From contig CP104793.1 in the NCBI GenBank assembly GCA_025916135.1, positions 3,695,001 through 3,759,000 of the forward strand: DNA of 64,000 bases, in the 5' to 3' direction. Shown here one piece after another: positions 51,021-60,096 of this stretch; the stretch's first letter is position 1, and the number at the start of each line of letters is the position of its first letter. Made by a program: the position numbers and the translations under genes. The notes under the pieces were generated by a model. That model had not been told where the DNA came from and ran no database searches. It saw only the letters and a program-made list of their open reading frames with translations. This DNA comes from Rhodobacteraceae bacterium D3-12 (GTDB lineage Bacteria; Pseudomonadota; Alphaproteobacteria; Rhodobacterales; Rhodobacteraceae).

Positions 51021-52055
51021 TCAGCCCTGCGCAGCCGTCCTGTATTCAACCGGCGACACGCCATAGACCCGCTGAAACTCCCGGTAAAAATTCGACCGCG
51101 TCAAAAACCCCGACTGCGCCGCAATCTTGGCAACGCTGTCTTGCCCCTGCACCAACATCGCGGCGGCATGTTCCAGACGGAAATCATTCACATATTGCGA
51201 GACGTTCTTCCCCGTCTCGCGGTTGACCGCCGCAGACAGCACACGCACAGGCAGATGCATCCGCCGCGCAAGCCGTTGCACGGTGATGTCGGGGTCCAGA
51301 AACAGCTGCTCCTGCCGCATCAGATCACAAAGCCTGGCTTCGATCTCGGCCTCGCCACCGCGCGACGCGGGCGCCTTGGCGGGCGCGACCTGCGGGGCCT
51401 GCACCATCCGCGGGATCGTGATCAGCGCCGCAAGCATAATAACGATAAGCGGCACCGAGCCATAGGTGATCAACGTCGCCGCATTCGCGCCCCGGTTCAT
51501 CATGAAATCCAGCGCAATCGCCGTGTCCAGCAACAACACAAACCCAAGGATCCCAACGCCCCGCAATATCCCGTTGGACAGGCCCCGCGTCGCCTCGACA
51601 TGGGCATAGCTCAAACCATCAGGGCCCCGCCGCCACAGCATGAACAGCGCCGCGATATACACCAGATAACTGGCGCTGATCAGCCAATCGAGCTGCCGCA
51701 GATCATCCACCCACAGCCAAAACGCCCCAAGGATCACAACCGGCACAACAAGGTGAAACACAGCAAGCCGCCAAAACCGCGCCGCCCCAACCGTCAGCGA
51801 GACAAAGCTCAGATAAATCATCGGCCCAAGGTACATCGGCAACACGCGCTGCAACGGCACCAACCGCTCCTCGCCATAGCCAAACCTCACCCCAACCAGA
51901 ACCGCTTCAATGGCACATAACCCAAGCAACCCGACAAACATGACATTCGCCCGACGCGCCCCCAATTCAAGCCCCCAAACCAGCACAGCAACCCCCAGCA
52001 ACAGGGTCGCCGTCATCAACGGCAGCGGGAAACTGACCATATTCGGGTCGTCCAT
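51021..52055 (-). CDS. AraC-family regulator with N-terminal membrane domain
   Basis: 344 residues. Residues 1-220 hold about seven transmembrane helices. A linker follows, then the AraC DNA-binding domain (about 240-340): DPDITVQRLARRMHLPVRVL and SVAKIAAQSGFLTRSNFYRE, with FQRVYGVSPVEYR. The membrane part probably senses an envelope or extracellular signal. Start at 52055, with AGAGGACA upstream. It is divergent from the esterase gene at 52183, which it may control. Confidence 0.87.
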   Translation of the reverse strand: MDDPNMVSFPLPLMTATLLLGVAVLVWGLELGARRANVMFVGLLGLCAIEAVLVGVRFGYGEERLVPLQRVLPMYLGPMIYLSFVSLTVGAARFWRLAVFHLVVPVVILGAFWLWVDDLRQLDWLISASYLVYIAALFMLWRRGPDGLSYAHVEATRGLSNGILRGVGILGFVLLLDTAIALDFMMNRGANAATLITYGSVPLIVIMLAALITIPRMVQAPQVAPAKAPASRGGEAEIEARLCDLMRQEQLFLDPDITVQRLARRMHLPVRVLSAAVNRETGKNVSQYVNDFRLEHAAAMLVQGQDSVAKIAAQSGFLTRSNFYREFQRVYGVSPVEYRTAAQG

Positions 52056-52182
52056 TGTCCTCTTTTCGTCCTGTCCTGTCCTGCATCGTGATCGAGGACA
52101 GGTATAAGGCCCGGCCCCGGTTGCTTCAATGTGATGCGCCACTCACCTTCATCGCCATCACCCAACAACATCGGAGCCTCCA

Positions 52183-53213
52183 ATGAAACGTATCTTACCA
52201 ACTCTGCTGGCCATCCTGACCGGCTATGCCGCTAGCGCATCAGAACACAGCTACCAACCCGCCCTCAGCGAGCTGCACATTCAGGACCAGAGCGGAACCC
52301 GCGATCTCGACGGGCTCTTGTGGTATCCAACAAACGCCCCCGGCCCGCTGAGCGACGATTACACAAGCAAAGTCTGGGTCAGCACCCAAGTCGCAAAAGA
52401 CGCCCCACCCGCCTCCGGCCCCTTCCCGCTGGTCGTGCTGTCTCATGGCATGTTCGGCAATGCCATGAATCAGGCGTGGCTCGCGGGTGCTTTGGCCAAA
52501 CGGGGCTATGTCGTCGCCGCGATCAGCCATCCGGGAACATCAACATGGTCGCGCGATCCCGATCAACGCCGAGAGCTGTGGCAGCGCCCTAAAGACATCT
52601 CGCGCGTGATTGACCATGCCACAACCTCCCCCGGCTTGCCGCTCTTGTCGATCCCGACAGGATATTCATGGCCGGGCATTCGCTCGGCGGCTTCACCGCC
52701 GCCGCTTTGGCGGGCGGGCGCTATGACACGGCCAAGCTGACGCGCTTTTGCACCGAGGTTCCTGACGAACTCACCTGCAAGATCCTGCGCGATTGGAAGA
52801 TTGCTCAAACCCCCGCCGACCGCGCCGAAATGGAGAGCGACCTTTCCGACCCCCGGATCAAAGCCTTCGCCGTGTTCGATCTCGGCGTCACTCAGAGCTT
52901 TTCCGAGGCGAGCTTGCGCGCCATTGATCGCCCCGTGCTGCTGTTCGGTGCGCCGATCATGAATTCGGGTCTCACATTGGACATTGAATCGCGCACGCTG
53001 GCGGCGCTGCTTCCCGCGCAATCCAGCAAATACATCGAACCAGAAACGCTGTCGCATTTCGACTTTCTCGGGCAGTGCAAACCGGAAGGCTTCGACTTGC
53101 TCGCCAAAGAGATCCCCGGCGATGAGATCGTCTGCGTGAACGGCGGCGCCAAGCGGGCCGCCCACCATCAGATGATCATCAAAGAGGTCACAGCGTTCTT
53201 CGCGACGCCCTGA
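52183..53213 (+). CDS. Exported alpha/beta-hydrolase, frameshifted as assembled
   Basis: A predicted secreted esterase or lipase-like protein: signal peptide KRILPTLLAILTGYAASAS, then FPLVVLSHGMFGNAMNQAWL (oxyanion region). The nucleophile elbow GHSLGG is in the second frame (IFMAGHSLGGFTAAALAGG). The frame is lost at about 52636 in GGCTTGCC; one added T gives GFAALVDPDRIFMAGHS. The repaired protein is about 343 aa. The C-terminal catalytic His is probably in ETLSHFDFLGQCKP. The start has GGAG upstream. Confidence 0.83.
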
Positions 53214-53507
53214 CTGCTGGCCAAAATGCTGGCCTGCGTGCTGGCCTGACTTCTGGGCTGGGCCGGCTCTCTGCGCCGCCTCACGGCGCACCAATTTCTT
53301 AAAATTGTCGGCAAATCGGTAAGGGTTGATTAACCTTTGTTAACGCCGCAACCCGCTCCCCCGGCAGCCGGATGTCAGCCGGGAGTCAGCCGGATGTCAC
53401 CCCCCCGAATCGGCGGCTTTCTCGCAAAGGTAAATGCCACCGCACGCCGCGCTAGCGCCCTGTTAACCAGACGCCGCGCTCAGGTCTCAAATATCGGGCC
53501 TCTCAAT
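53214..53507. other. Repeat-containing intergenic region
   Basis: 294 bases between convergent genes. Just after the esterase stop there is a short imperfect tandem repeat (TGCTGGCCTG-like, 53216-53260), then a GCGCCGCCTCACGGCGC hairpin (53275-53291) resembling the core of the 18.6-kb array. A 73-base repeat follows at 53363-53435. No gene. Confidence 0.5.
53363..53435. repeat. 73-base repeat with three 11-base units, copy 2
   Basis: Units GCCGGATGTCA, GCCGGGAGTCA and GCCGGATGTCA, then CCCCCCGAATC and, at the right end, TCGCAAAGGTAAAT. Same length and order as at 25833-25905. Both copies lie at convergent gene ends. Confidence 0.75.
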
Positions 53508-54326
53508 TCAGGCGTCTGGCCCGCATTGGCTCAACCGACCACCCTGCCGCACCATCTCGATCCGGGTCGTTTTGCCGGTCTTGTCATCGGTCTCGACATA
53601 AACCCCCGACAGGGTCGCCTCACCGCTCGCAGGGGTGAACCGCGACTTGGTCATCCCGGTGACAAAGCGGCGCATCGGCTCGGCTTTTTCCATGCCGATC
53701 ACGCTGTCATAATCGCCGCACATCCCCGCATCGGTCTGGTATCCCGTCCCCCCCGGAAGGATCTGTGCATCGCTGGTCGGCACATGGGTATGCGTGCCCA
53801 CAACAAGGCTCGCGCGGCCATCACACCAATGCCCCATAGCCATCTTTTCCGAGGTCGCCTCGCAATGCATGTCCACCAAGACCGCCTGCACCGCCCCGCC
53901 CAAAGGGTAAGGTTTCAGCGCCTGTTCGATCTCGGAAAACGGGTCGTGATAGGCGCGTTTCATAAACACCTGCCCCAACACCTGCGTCACCAAAATCTTG
54001 CGCCCGCGCCGGTCTTCAAACACCTTCGCCCCGCGCCCCGGCGCGCCTTTGGCAAAGTTGAGCGGCCGGATAACGCGCGGCTCATTCTCGATGAATTGCA
54101 GCATATCTTTCTGGTCGAAAGCATGATCGCCCAGCGTCACGCAATCCGCCCCGGCGTCCAGCAACAGCTTCGCGTGCTCCCCGGTAAGCCCCATCCCGTT
54201 AGAGGCGTTCTCACCGTTAACCACGACAAAATCCACCCGCCACGCCTCGCGCAGCCGCTTGAGGCCCTCAGAAACCCCCTTGCGCCCCGCCCGGCCCATC
54301 ACATCGCCTAAAAAAAGTATCTTCAT
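53508..54326 (-). CDS. YmdB-family metallophosphoesterase (TIGR00282 type)
   Basis: 272 residues, calcineurin-like fold with two metals. MKILFLGDVMGRAGRKGV gives the first Asp; VVNGENASNGMGLTG gives Asn/Glu; TLGDHAFDQKDML and HCEATSEKMAMGHWCDGRAS give the His residues, with GTHTHVPTSDAQIL. Homologues hydrolyse 2',3'-cyclic mononucleotides. It lies near fau. Confidence 0.92.
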   Translation of the reverse strand: MKILFLGDVMGRAGRKGVSEGLKRLREAWRVDFVVVNGENASNGMGLTGEHAKLLLDAGADCVTLGDHAFDQKDMLQFIENEPRVIRPLNFAKGAPGRGAKVFEDRRGRKILVTQVLGQVFMKRAYHDPFSEIEQALKPYPLGGAVQAVLVDMHCEATSEKMAMGHWCDGRASLVVGTHTHVPTSDAQILPGGTGYQTDAGMCGDYDSVIGMEKAEPMRRFVTGMTKSRFTPASGEATLSGVYVETDDKTGKTTRIEMVRQGGRLSQCGPDA

Positions 54327-54515
54327 ACACTAGGGCTTAGGCCCACTCGCGCGCCGGGGCAAGAGCCGATCTAAACCGCTCCGCCTCACAGCGCACCCAG
54401 CGCTCCTCGACGGTTAAAACCTCTCCGGCCATCGGCAAATTTCATCGACCAAAGGGGAGTTGGCGCACGGTGAAATTTGAGTGTTTTTACCAAGAAAGTA
54501 AGGCTGTCGCGCGTT
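54327..54515 (-). other. Structured intergenic region between fau and ymdB
   Basis: 189 bases. On the minus strand, AAATTTCACCG (54478-54468) pairs with CGATGAAATTT (54447-54437). Then a rod-like fold is possible: AACCG/CGGTT enclosing AGCGC/GCGCT, with a large internal loop and GGC/GCC outside (about 54430-54360). An overlapping frame, ATG at 54432 to TAA at 54337, encodes 31 residues. I cannot decide between a small RNA (6S RNA genes are often near fau), a small ORF or a simple leader. Confidence 0.3.
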
Positions 54516-55073
54516 TTACACCGTGATAATCTCGCGCTCTGTAACAACCATATCTAGCGGCTGATCCGTTGGCTCCAAAGGCAGCTCCTCGGCCTCCTGA
54601 GCGGCATAGGCAAAGCCGATCGCAAGCGTGGGCCGCTTATTGCGCAGCTTCTCCAACGTCCGGTCGTAAAACCCACCGCCATAGCCAAGCCGATTGCCGG
54701 CACGATCAAATGCAACCAACGGCACGATGAGGATTTCCGGCTCGAAAAAATCATCTACTACAGGCACTTGCGCCCCAAACGGCCCTTCCCGCAACGCGCA
54801 TCCCGGCGACCAGCGAGAGAACTGCAACGGCTGTGCTTTGGCCATAATGACCGGCACCCCCACCGGTCCATGGGCGGCTGCCTCCTCCATTGCGGCAAGC
54901 GGGCTGATCTCGGTTCGGATCGGCAAAAACCCCGACAAGGGAACGCCGCGATACCCGGCCAGAACCTCACTCAAAAACCCAGCCCGTCCCGGCCCATGAC
55001 CGTCATGCGCCAGCTTGCGCCGCGCGAAAGCCGCCTTGCGTGCGGCTGTCTTCCGCTCTGCCAAATCGCTCAT
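54516..55073 (-). CDS. 5-formyltetrahydrofolate cyclo-ligase
   Basis: ATP-dependent conversion of 5-formyl-THF to 5,10-methenyl-THF. 185 residues. The family pattern AFDRAGNRLGYGGGFYDRTL is complete, including the Gly-rich loop for ATP, and TARKAAFARRKLAHDG is the N-terminal substrate-lysine region. The ATG overlaps the mgtE stop (ATGA), so it is co-transcribed with the magnesium transporter. Confidence 0.92.
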   Translation of the reverse strand: MSDLAERKTAARKAAFARRKLAHDGHGPGRAGFLSEVLAGYRGVPLSGFLPIRTEISPLAAMEEAAAHGPVGVPVIMAKAQPLQFSRWSPGCALREGPFGAQVPVVDDFFEPEILIVPLVAFDRAGNRLGYGGGFYDRTLEKLRNKRPTLAIGFAYAAQEAEELPLEPTDQPLDMVVTEREIITV

Positions 55074-56461
55074 AATAAAACCACCGCTGCCAGTCCGAGA
55101 AACGCAAAGAACCCGACAACATCCGTGACCGTTGTGACAAACGCACCAGATGCCAGTGCCGGGTCAACGCCCAGTTTCTCAAGTAGCACCGGAATCACGG
55201 TGCCCGCCAACCCGGCGACGACCATGTTGATCACCATTGCGACGCCAATCACCACGCCCAACATCGGCGAGCCGAACCAGACGATCCCGACAACCCCCAT
55301 CGCCACGGCAAAGATCATCCCGTTGATCAACCCCACCAGCACTTCGCGCCGGATCACGCGCCAGACGTTCGAGCCGGTCAAATCCTTGGTTGCAATTGCA
55401 CGCACCGCCACGGTCAGGCTCTGCGTCCCCGCATTGCCCCCCATCGAGGCGACAATCGGCATCAGCACAGCCAAGGCCACGAACCCGGCGATCACGTCTT
55501 CAAACAGCGCAATAACCAACGAGGCAAGCACAGCCGTCACGAGGTTCACAGCCAACCATGGCAGGCGCTGACGGGTTGTGTTCAGCACCTTGTCAGTCAG
55601 CGAGCCTTCCCCCACACCGGCAAGTCGCAGGATGTCTTCCTCGTGCTCTTCGTCCAGAACCGCCATGGCGTCATCAATGGTGATCACACCGACAAGACGT
55701 TCATTTTCGTCGACAACCGGGGCCGAAATCAGGTGATATTGGTTGAACGCATAGGCCACGTCGCCTTCGTCCTGATCCACCGGAATCGTGCGAAACGTGT
55801 CCTCGGTGATGTCGGCCAACTGCGCCTCGCGCGGGTGACCCATTATTTTGCCTAACGTGACATAACCGGTCGGGCGCATCCGTGGATCAACCATAATGAC
55901 GTGGTAGAATTGATCCGGCAGGCTCTCTGATCCGCGCAGGAAATCAATGGTTTGTCCCACGTTCCAATGTTCCGGCGCCATCACCACTTCGCGCTGCATC
56001 AACCGCCCGGCCGATTCCTCGGGATAGGACATCGCCTGTTCAACGACGACCCTGTCAGCATCATCCAGCGCACCCAGAATGGCTTCTTGCTGTGGCTCAT
56101 CAAGGTCTTCCAGCAGATCGACGACATCATCGCTTTCCAGCTCGCGCACAGCATCGGCAAGAACATCGGGATTCAAAACCGCGATCACTTCCTCGCGGAT
56201 GGATTCGTCGAGTTCCGAGAGGATGTCACCGTCAAATTCTACGCCATAAATCTCGATCAGGCGGCGCCGGTCAAAGGCGTTGATCTGCTCAAGAAGGTCA
56301 GCGATGTCCGCCGCGTGGAGCGGCTCCATAAGCTCGACCAGCTTGTCACGATCGCTTACGTCGACAGCATACAGAATCGACGCGACATCGCGTTGATTCA
56401 GCTCATAGCTGTCATCCTCAGGGGTGTCTGTTTGCTCTAAAAGCTGGTCCTGATCGCTCAT
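55070..56461 (-). CDS. mgtE: MgtE, magnesium transporter
   Basis: 463 residues. An acidic N-terminal superhelical domain (to about 130), a pair of CBS domains (about 140-260, with ISAPVVDENERLVGVITIDD), the plug helix, and five transmembrane helices (about 285-463). The selectivity region shows MPIVASMGGNAGTQSLTVAV, the family signature. Mg2+ binding to the cytosolic part closes the channel. Start chosen at 56461 (GGGGGC upstream). Confidence 0.95.
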   Translation of the reverse strand: MSDQDQLLEQTDTPEDDSYELNQRDVASILYAVDVSDRDKLVELMEPLHAADIADLLEQINAFDRRRLIEIYGVEFDGDILSELDESIREEVIAVLNPDVLADAVRELESDDVVDLLEDLDEPQQEAILGALDDADRVVVEQAMSYPEESAGRLMQREVVMAPEHWNVGQTIDFLRGSESLPDQFYHVIMVDPRMRPTGYVTLGKIMGHPREAQLADITEDTFRTIPVDQDEGDVAYAFNQYHLISAPVVDENERLVGVITIDDAMAVLDEEHEEDILRLAGVGEGSLTDKVLNTTRQRLPWLAVNLVTAVLASLVIALFEDVIAGFVALAVLMPIVASMGGNAGTQSLTVAVRAIATKDLTGSNVWRVIRREVLVGLINGMIFAVAMGVVGIVWFGSPMLGVVIGVAMVINMVVAGLAGTVIPVLLEKLGVDPALASGAFVTTVTDVVGFFAFLGLAAVVLL

Positions 56462-56534
56462 GCCAGTGCCCCCTGTTTTCATTGCCGCGACCATACGTGA
56501 GGAGGCAGTGGGAAAACAATGGTCTAAGCCTGAT

Positions 56535-56978
56535 TCAACAGCCTCCGCGCGGCGATCCGATGACCATCACCCAAATATTGCCCGCCTCCCGGATTACGCC
56601 AATCTCGCGGGCCTTGCGCTGCAACATATTGCTGCGGTGGCCTTTTGACGTGATCCAGCTTTGCATGACCTCTTGGGGTGTTCTCTGCCCCTTGGCAATG
56701 TTCTCGGCGATAAGACAAAAACGATAGCCCTTACGCTTGGCCCGCTTGCCCACGCTCGACCCGTTTGACCCCTTATGCGAGAAGAAGCCTTTCTTTGCCA
56801 TGTCCCGGCCGTGACCCTCGGCCACCGCTTCCAATACCGGAGAGATGGCAAGCGCACCCAACCCGTTTTGAGCGCGAAAAGCATTGGTGAGCTGCACCAC
56901 CTCGCGGACCGGCTCAGCCGATAGCACGCTGGCACATATTGCAATTGCCGCTGCCAAAGTTGCTGCGAGAAGCCGCAT
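56535..56978 (-). CDS. CAP/SCP-domain secreted protein
   Basis: 147 residues from the ATG at 56978, with signal peptide RLLAATLAAAIAICASVLSA. The mature part is a compact CAP domain: LTNAFRAQNGLGALAISPVL, GHGRDMAKKGFFSHKGSNG, AENIAKGQRTPQEVM and SWITSKGHRSNML. The cavity residues His and Glu (GHGRDM, CLIAENIA, GHRSNM) are kept. Bacterial CAP proteins are of unknown enzymatic function. Confidence 0.87.
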   Translation of the reverse strand: MRLLAATLAAAIAICASVLSAEPVREVVQLTNAFRAQNGLGALAISPVLEAVAEGHGRDMAKKGFFSHKGSNGSSVGKRAKRKGYRFCLIAENIAKGQRTPQEVMQSWITSKGHRSNMLQRKAREIGVIREAGNIWVMVIGSPRGGC

Positions 56979-57009
56979 GCTCAATCCTTTCAGTTCCTCA
57001 AAAAGCGTC

Positions 57010-58350
57010 TCAAATTTTCTCTGCCAATGCTCGTGCCAATGCGTTCTGTCGCGCCACCACTGACCGCTGATCAATCGTTGCCATGCGCCCATCCTGCACC
57101 ACGCGGCGGCCTTCGACCAGCAAATCGCGCACCCGTGTCGGCCCCGCCAGCAAAAGAGCAGCCGGATCCCAGCTTCCCGCGCTATCGAGCCCCGTCGCGT
57201 CCCAAATCGCAATATCAGCCCGCTTGCCCGGCGCGATCTGGCCACAATCGGTGCGTCCCAAAACCTCTGCTCCGCCCCGCGTGGCAATCTCAAGAGCCTC
57301 GCGCGCGCTCATCGCGTCGGCGCCACTGGCTACCCGCTGCAGCAACATGGCCATCCGCGCTTCACCAACCAGATTGCCTGTGTCGTTGCTGGCAGACCCA
57401 TCCACGCCCAACCCCACTTTCACCCCGGCATCCCGGAATCGTCGGACCGGGGCAATCCCGCTTCCAAGGCGACAGTTCGAGCATGGGCAATGCGCAATTC
57501 CGGTTCCTGACCGTGCAAACAAATCAATCTCGCGCGCGTCCAGCTTTACACAATGAGCGTGCCATACGTCATCTCCGGTCCACCCTAGGTCTTCGGCGTA
57601 TTGCCCCGGGCGACAGCCGAATTTCTCTTCGCTAAAGGCGATATCCTCGTCGTTTTCCGCCAAATGCGTATGAAGCATGACACCTTTGTCGCGCGCCAGA
57701 ATGGCCGTATCGCGCATCAACTCACGGCTGACCGAAAATGGCGAACACGGCGCCACGCCCACCCGCACCATTGCGCCGTCGCTGTCATCGTGGAACCTGT
57801 CGATCACCCTGATGCAATCGTCGAGAATTGCGGCTTCCTTCTCGACAAGGCTATCTGGCGGCAGGCCGCCATTGCTTTCGCCAACACTCATTGCGCCGCG
57901 TGTGGGATGAAACCTAAGGCCGACCTCTGCCGCTGCTGCGATCGTGTCATCCAGCCGCGTACCATTGGGGTAAATATAAAGGTGATCCGACGTCAGAGTG
58001 CAGCCCGACAACGCCAACTCGGCCAACCCCACTTGAGCCGAAACAAACATCTCCTCCGGGCCCATATGGCCCCATATCGGATAGAGCGTTTTCAACCACC
58101 CGAACAAAAGCGCATCCTGCGCGCCGGGTACGGCGCGGGTCATGCTTTGAAACAGATGATGATGCGTGTTGACCAGCCCGGGCGTCACGACACAGCCTTG
58201 GGCGTCAATAACCTCTCCCGACGTTCGCAGCCCCTGTCCAACCGAGACCACGACACCATCGCGGATCAGGATATCACCCGAGCGAAGCTCTCTTCGCGTT
58301 TCGTCCATCGTCAAAATGAAATCAGCATTGCGAACAAGGGTTTCGGGCAT
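57010..58350 (-). CDS. 8-oxoguanine deaminase-like amidohydrolase
   Basis: 446 residues of the TrzN/AtzB/guanine-deaminase-like amidohydrolase group. Metal ligands: GLVNTHHHLFQSM, MLHTHLAENDEDI, WHAHCVKLD and LGVDGSASND. The N-terminal and C-terminal segments form the small beta domain. Characterised relatives deaminate 8-oxoguanine to urate, and the ATG with GGAGG upstream is typical. Along with the CodA-like enzyme it suggests a nucleobase salvage role. Other substrates (S-adenosylhomocysteine, triazines) cannot be excluded. Confidence 0.83.
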   Translation of the reverse strand: MPETLVRNADFILTMDETRRELRSGDILIRDGVVVSVGQGLRTSGEVIDAQGCVVTPGLVNTHHHLFQSMTRAVPGAQDALLFGWLKTLYPIWGHMGPEEMFVSAQVGLAELALSGCTLTSDHLYIYPNGTRLDDTIAAAAEVGLRFHPTRGAMSVGESNGGLPPDSLVEKEAAILDDCIRVIDRFHDDSDGAMVRVGVAPCSPFSVSRELMRDTAILARDKGVMLHTHLAENDEDIAFSEEKFGCRPGQYAEDLGWTGDDVWHAHCVKLDAREIDLFARSGTGIAHCPCSNCRLGSGIAPVRRFRDAGVKVGLGVDGSASNDTGNLVGEARMAMLLQRVASGADAMSAREALEIATRGGAEVLGRTDCGQIAPGKRADIAIWDATGLDSAGSWDPAALLLAGPTRVRDLLVEGRRVVQDGRMATIDQRSVVARQNALARALAEKI

Positions 58351-58555
58351 TTACGCCTCCCGCTAAGGGGATTGCGCTCCCCTCATAAACCCATAGTCGG
58401 TTCAGGGGAAAAGGAGCAGAGACCCGAACCGTAGAACAATTATTGCGGAGTTATATTTATCTTTCAACCCCTATAGCGTGTGGAGCGTGCCCTACCGCAG
58501 AGTGAGCCTTTTTCATCACGACGTTAAGCTGCCGGAGAGCACACCGCAGCGGCGT

Positions 58556-59365
58556 TCACTCAATTCCCTTTAAAATCTCCAGAGCGGCGGCGTGCTGTTC
58601 TTTGCCTGCGGCGGCGACGACGCGTCCGCCATTATGCGCGGGTCCGCCTTGCCAATCAGTGACGATGCCTCCCGCCGCTGCGATCACACCTATTGGCCCT
58701 TGAATGTCATAATTGGACAGACCCGCTTCGATCACCAAGTCAACCTGACCCGCAGCCAAGAGCGCGTAGGCATAGCAATCCATCCCGTAGCGCACCAATT
58801 TGACTTCGCGCGCGACGGCCTCGAATGCTTGGCGCTCCTCTATGGTGCCAACTTCGGGAAATGTGGTGAACAACATCGCCTCAGCCAAGGGGCGACTCCC
58901 GCGCACACCAAGCGCATGTTCGCCCTGAGGGCCCGTCATTCGCGCTTCTCCAAACCCGCCCCAGAACCGCTCACCGATATAGGGCTGGTCAATCATGCCA
59001 AAAATCGGGCCGTTTTCATCAGAAACGGCTATCAAAACGCCCCAAGTTGGCGTGCCGGTGATAAAGCCGCGGGTTCCGTCGATTGGGTCCAGAACCCAGG
59101 TCAACCCGCTCGTGCCTTCGGTAATACCGTGTTCTTCGCCTATGATTGCGTCATCCGGTCGGGACGTCGCCAGAATATCGCGCATCACCGTTTCGGCGTT
59201 GCGATCTGCCTCCGTCACCGGGTCAAAACCGCCATCAAAAATCTTGTCGCCTTTGTCCGCAGCCTCAAGACCTGCCGACCTAAAAAATGGCAAGACCGCC
59301 CTGCGTGCGGCATCAGCCATCGCATGGGCGGTCTCTTTAATGTTTTCGCAGTCAACTCGGGTCAC
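58556..59365 (-). CDS. hisN: HisN-type histidinol-phosphatase (inositol monophosphatase family)
   Basis: 269 residues with GTG start at 59365 (GGAG about eight bases upstream; the ATG at 59320 or earlier frames lack one). IMPase fold: motif GGFDPVTEADRNAE, then IIGEEHGITEG, WVLDPIDGTRGFITGTPTWG (metal-binding DPIDGT) and AGLSNYDIQGPIGVIAAAGG. Most alphaproteobacterial enzymes of this subgroup are histidinol-phosphatases. Other His genes are not nearby. Confidence 0.85.
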   Translation of the reverse strand: MTRVDCENIKETAHAMADAARRAVLPFFRSAGLEAADKGDKIFDGGFDPVTEADRNAETVMRDILATSRPDDAIIGEEHGITEGTSGLTWVLDPIDGTRGFITGTPTWGVLIAVSDENGPIFGMIDQPYIGERFWGGFGEARMTGPQGEHALGVRGSRPLAEAMLFTTFPEVGTIEERQAFEAVAREVKLVRYGMDCYAYALLAAGQVDLVIEAGLSNYDIQGPIGVIAAAGGIVTDWQGGPAHNGGRVVAAAGKEQHAAALEILKGIE

Positions 59366-59424
59366 GTGCCGTACTCCTGTTGCGCCATGTCGCGCGCAAC
59401 AGGTAACCCGCCCCTGCGTTCGGC

Positions 59425-59793
59425 TCAAGCCACGTCGGAAAGAACCCGTGCCAGCTCAAACAACCGGCGGCGCTGATTTTCGGGAATAGCATAGTAGGAC
59501 CGAACAAGATCCAGTGCTTCCTTGTCGCCCATCAGATCCGAGGGAACAGCCTCGCCTCCGGCGTTCTCCGTCTCGGCGTCCAGCCCTTCAAAGAAGAAAC
59601 TTACAGCAACATCCAGTGCTTCGGAAATGTCCCAGAGCCGTGATGCACTCACCCGGTTTGCACCGGTTTCATATTTCTGAATCTGTTGGAACTTGATCCC
59701 AACTTTCTCCGCCAGTTGTTGTTGCGTCATACCGACAAGCCAACGTCTATGACGGATGCGTTTGCCCACATGAACGTCTACAGGATGTGCCAT
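59425..59793 (-). CDS. XRE-family helix-turn-helix regulator
   Basis: 122 residues from the ATG at 59793. The HTH is at residues 9-62: GKRIRHRRWLVGMTQQQLAE and FQQIQKYETGANRVSASRLW. The C-terminal half holds a helical part (DKEALDLVRSYYAIPENQRR). Many roseobacters have this short regulator. It lies 59 bases before hisN on the same strand. No metal or ligand site visible. Confidence 0.87.
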   Translation of the reverse strand: MAHPVDVHVGKRIRHRRWLVGMTQQQLAEKVGIKFQQIQKYETGANRVSASRLWDISEALDVAVSFFFEGLDAETENAGGEAVPSDLMGDKEALDLVRSYYAIPENQRRRLFELARVLSDVA

Positions 59794-60096
59794 GAAAGTT
59801 TCCTTGTTACTCGTGCCAAAAATCATACGTCCACTTACGGAAAACCCCATCAATCCGATGAACGCTACTCGTTGCTGTCTGAAAATACTTGCAACAGCTT
59901 GGTTTACAAATCCACCTCTTAGAAGGCAAAAAAGGGTAATATCCGCACCTTTTGCGTGCATTACAGCAACATTCGACAATTTAAAAGAATGCAACCCTCG
60001 GTAAAACCTAAGGAAATCGCTCTCCTTAGCAGCGGCGCGTTGACTTACAAAAACGCTCGCGGGTAAGAGAGCGTCTCCACACATATGGATTTTCAG
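59794..60096. promoter_or_regulatory. AT-rich divergent promoter region with two inverted repeats
   Basis: 303 bases between the XRE gene and the quinone oxidoreductase gene. It contains CTAAGG, ten bases, CCTTAG (60008-60029) and ACGCTC, ten bases, GAGCGT (60053-60074), the second just before the oxidoreductase start. Either may be an operator. A TTGACT at about 60041 could be a -35 element. No other gene is apparent. Confidence 0.45.

Noticed and set aside
53320-53345. CtrA-like TTAACCTTTGTTAAC site
   Set aside because: Half sites are six bases apart, and no divergent promoter is present.
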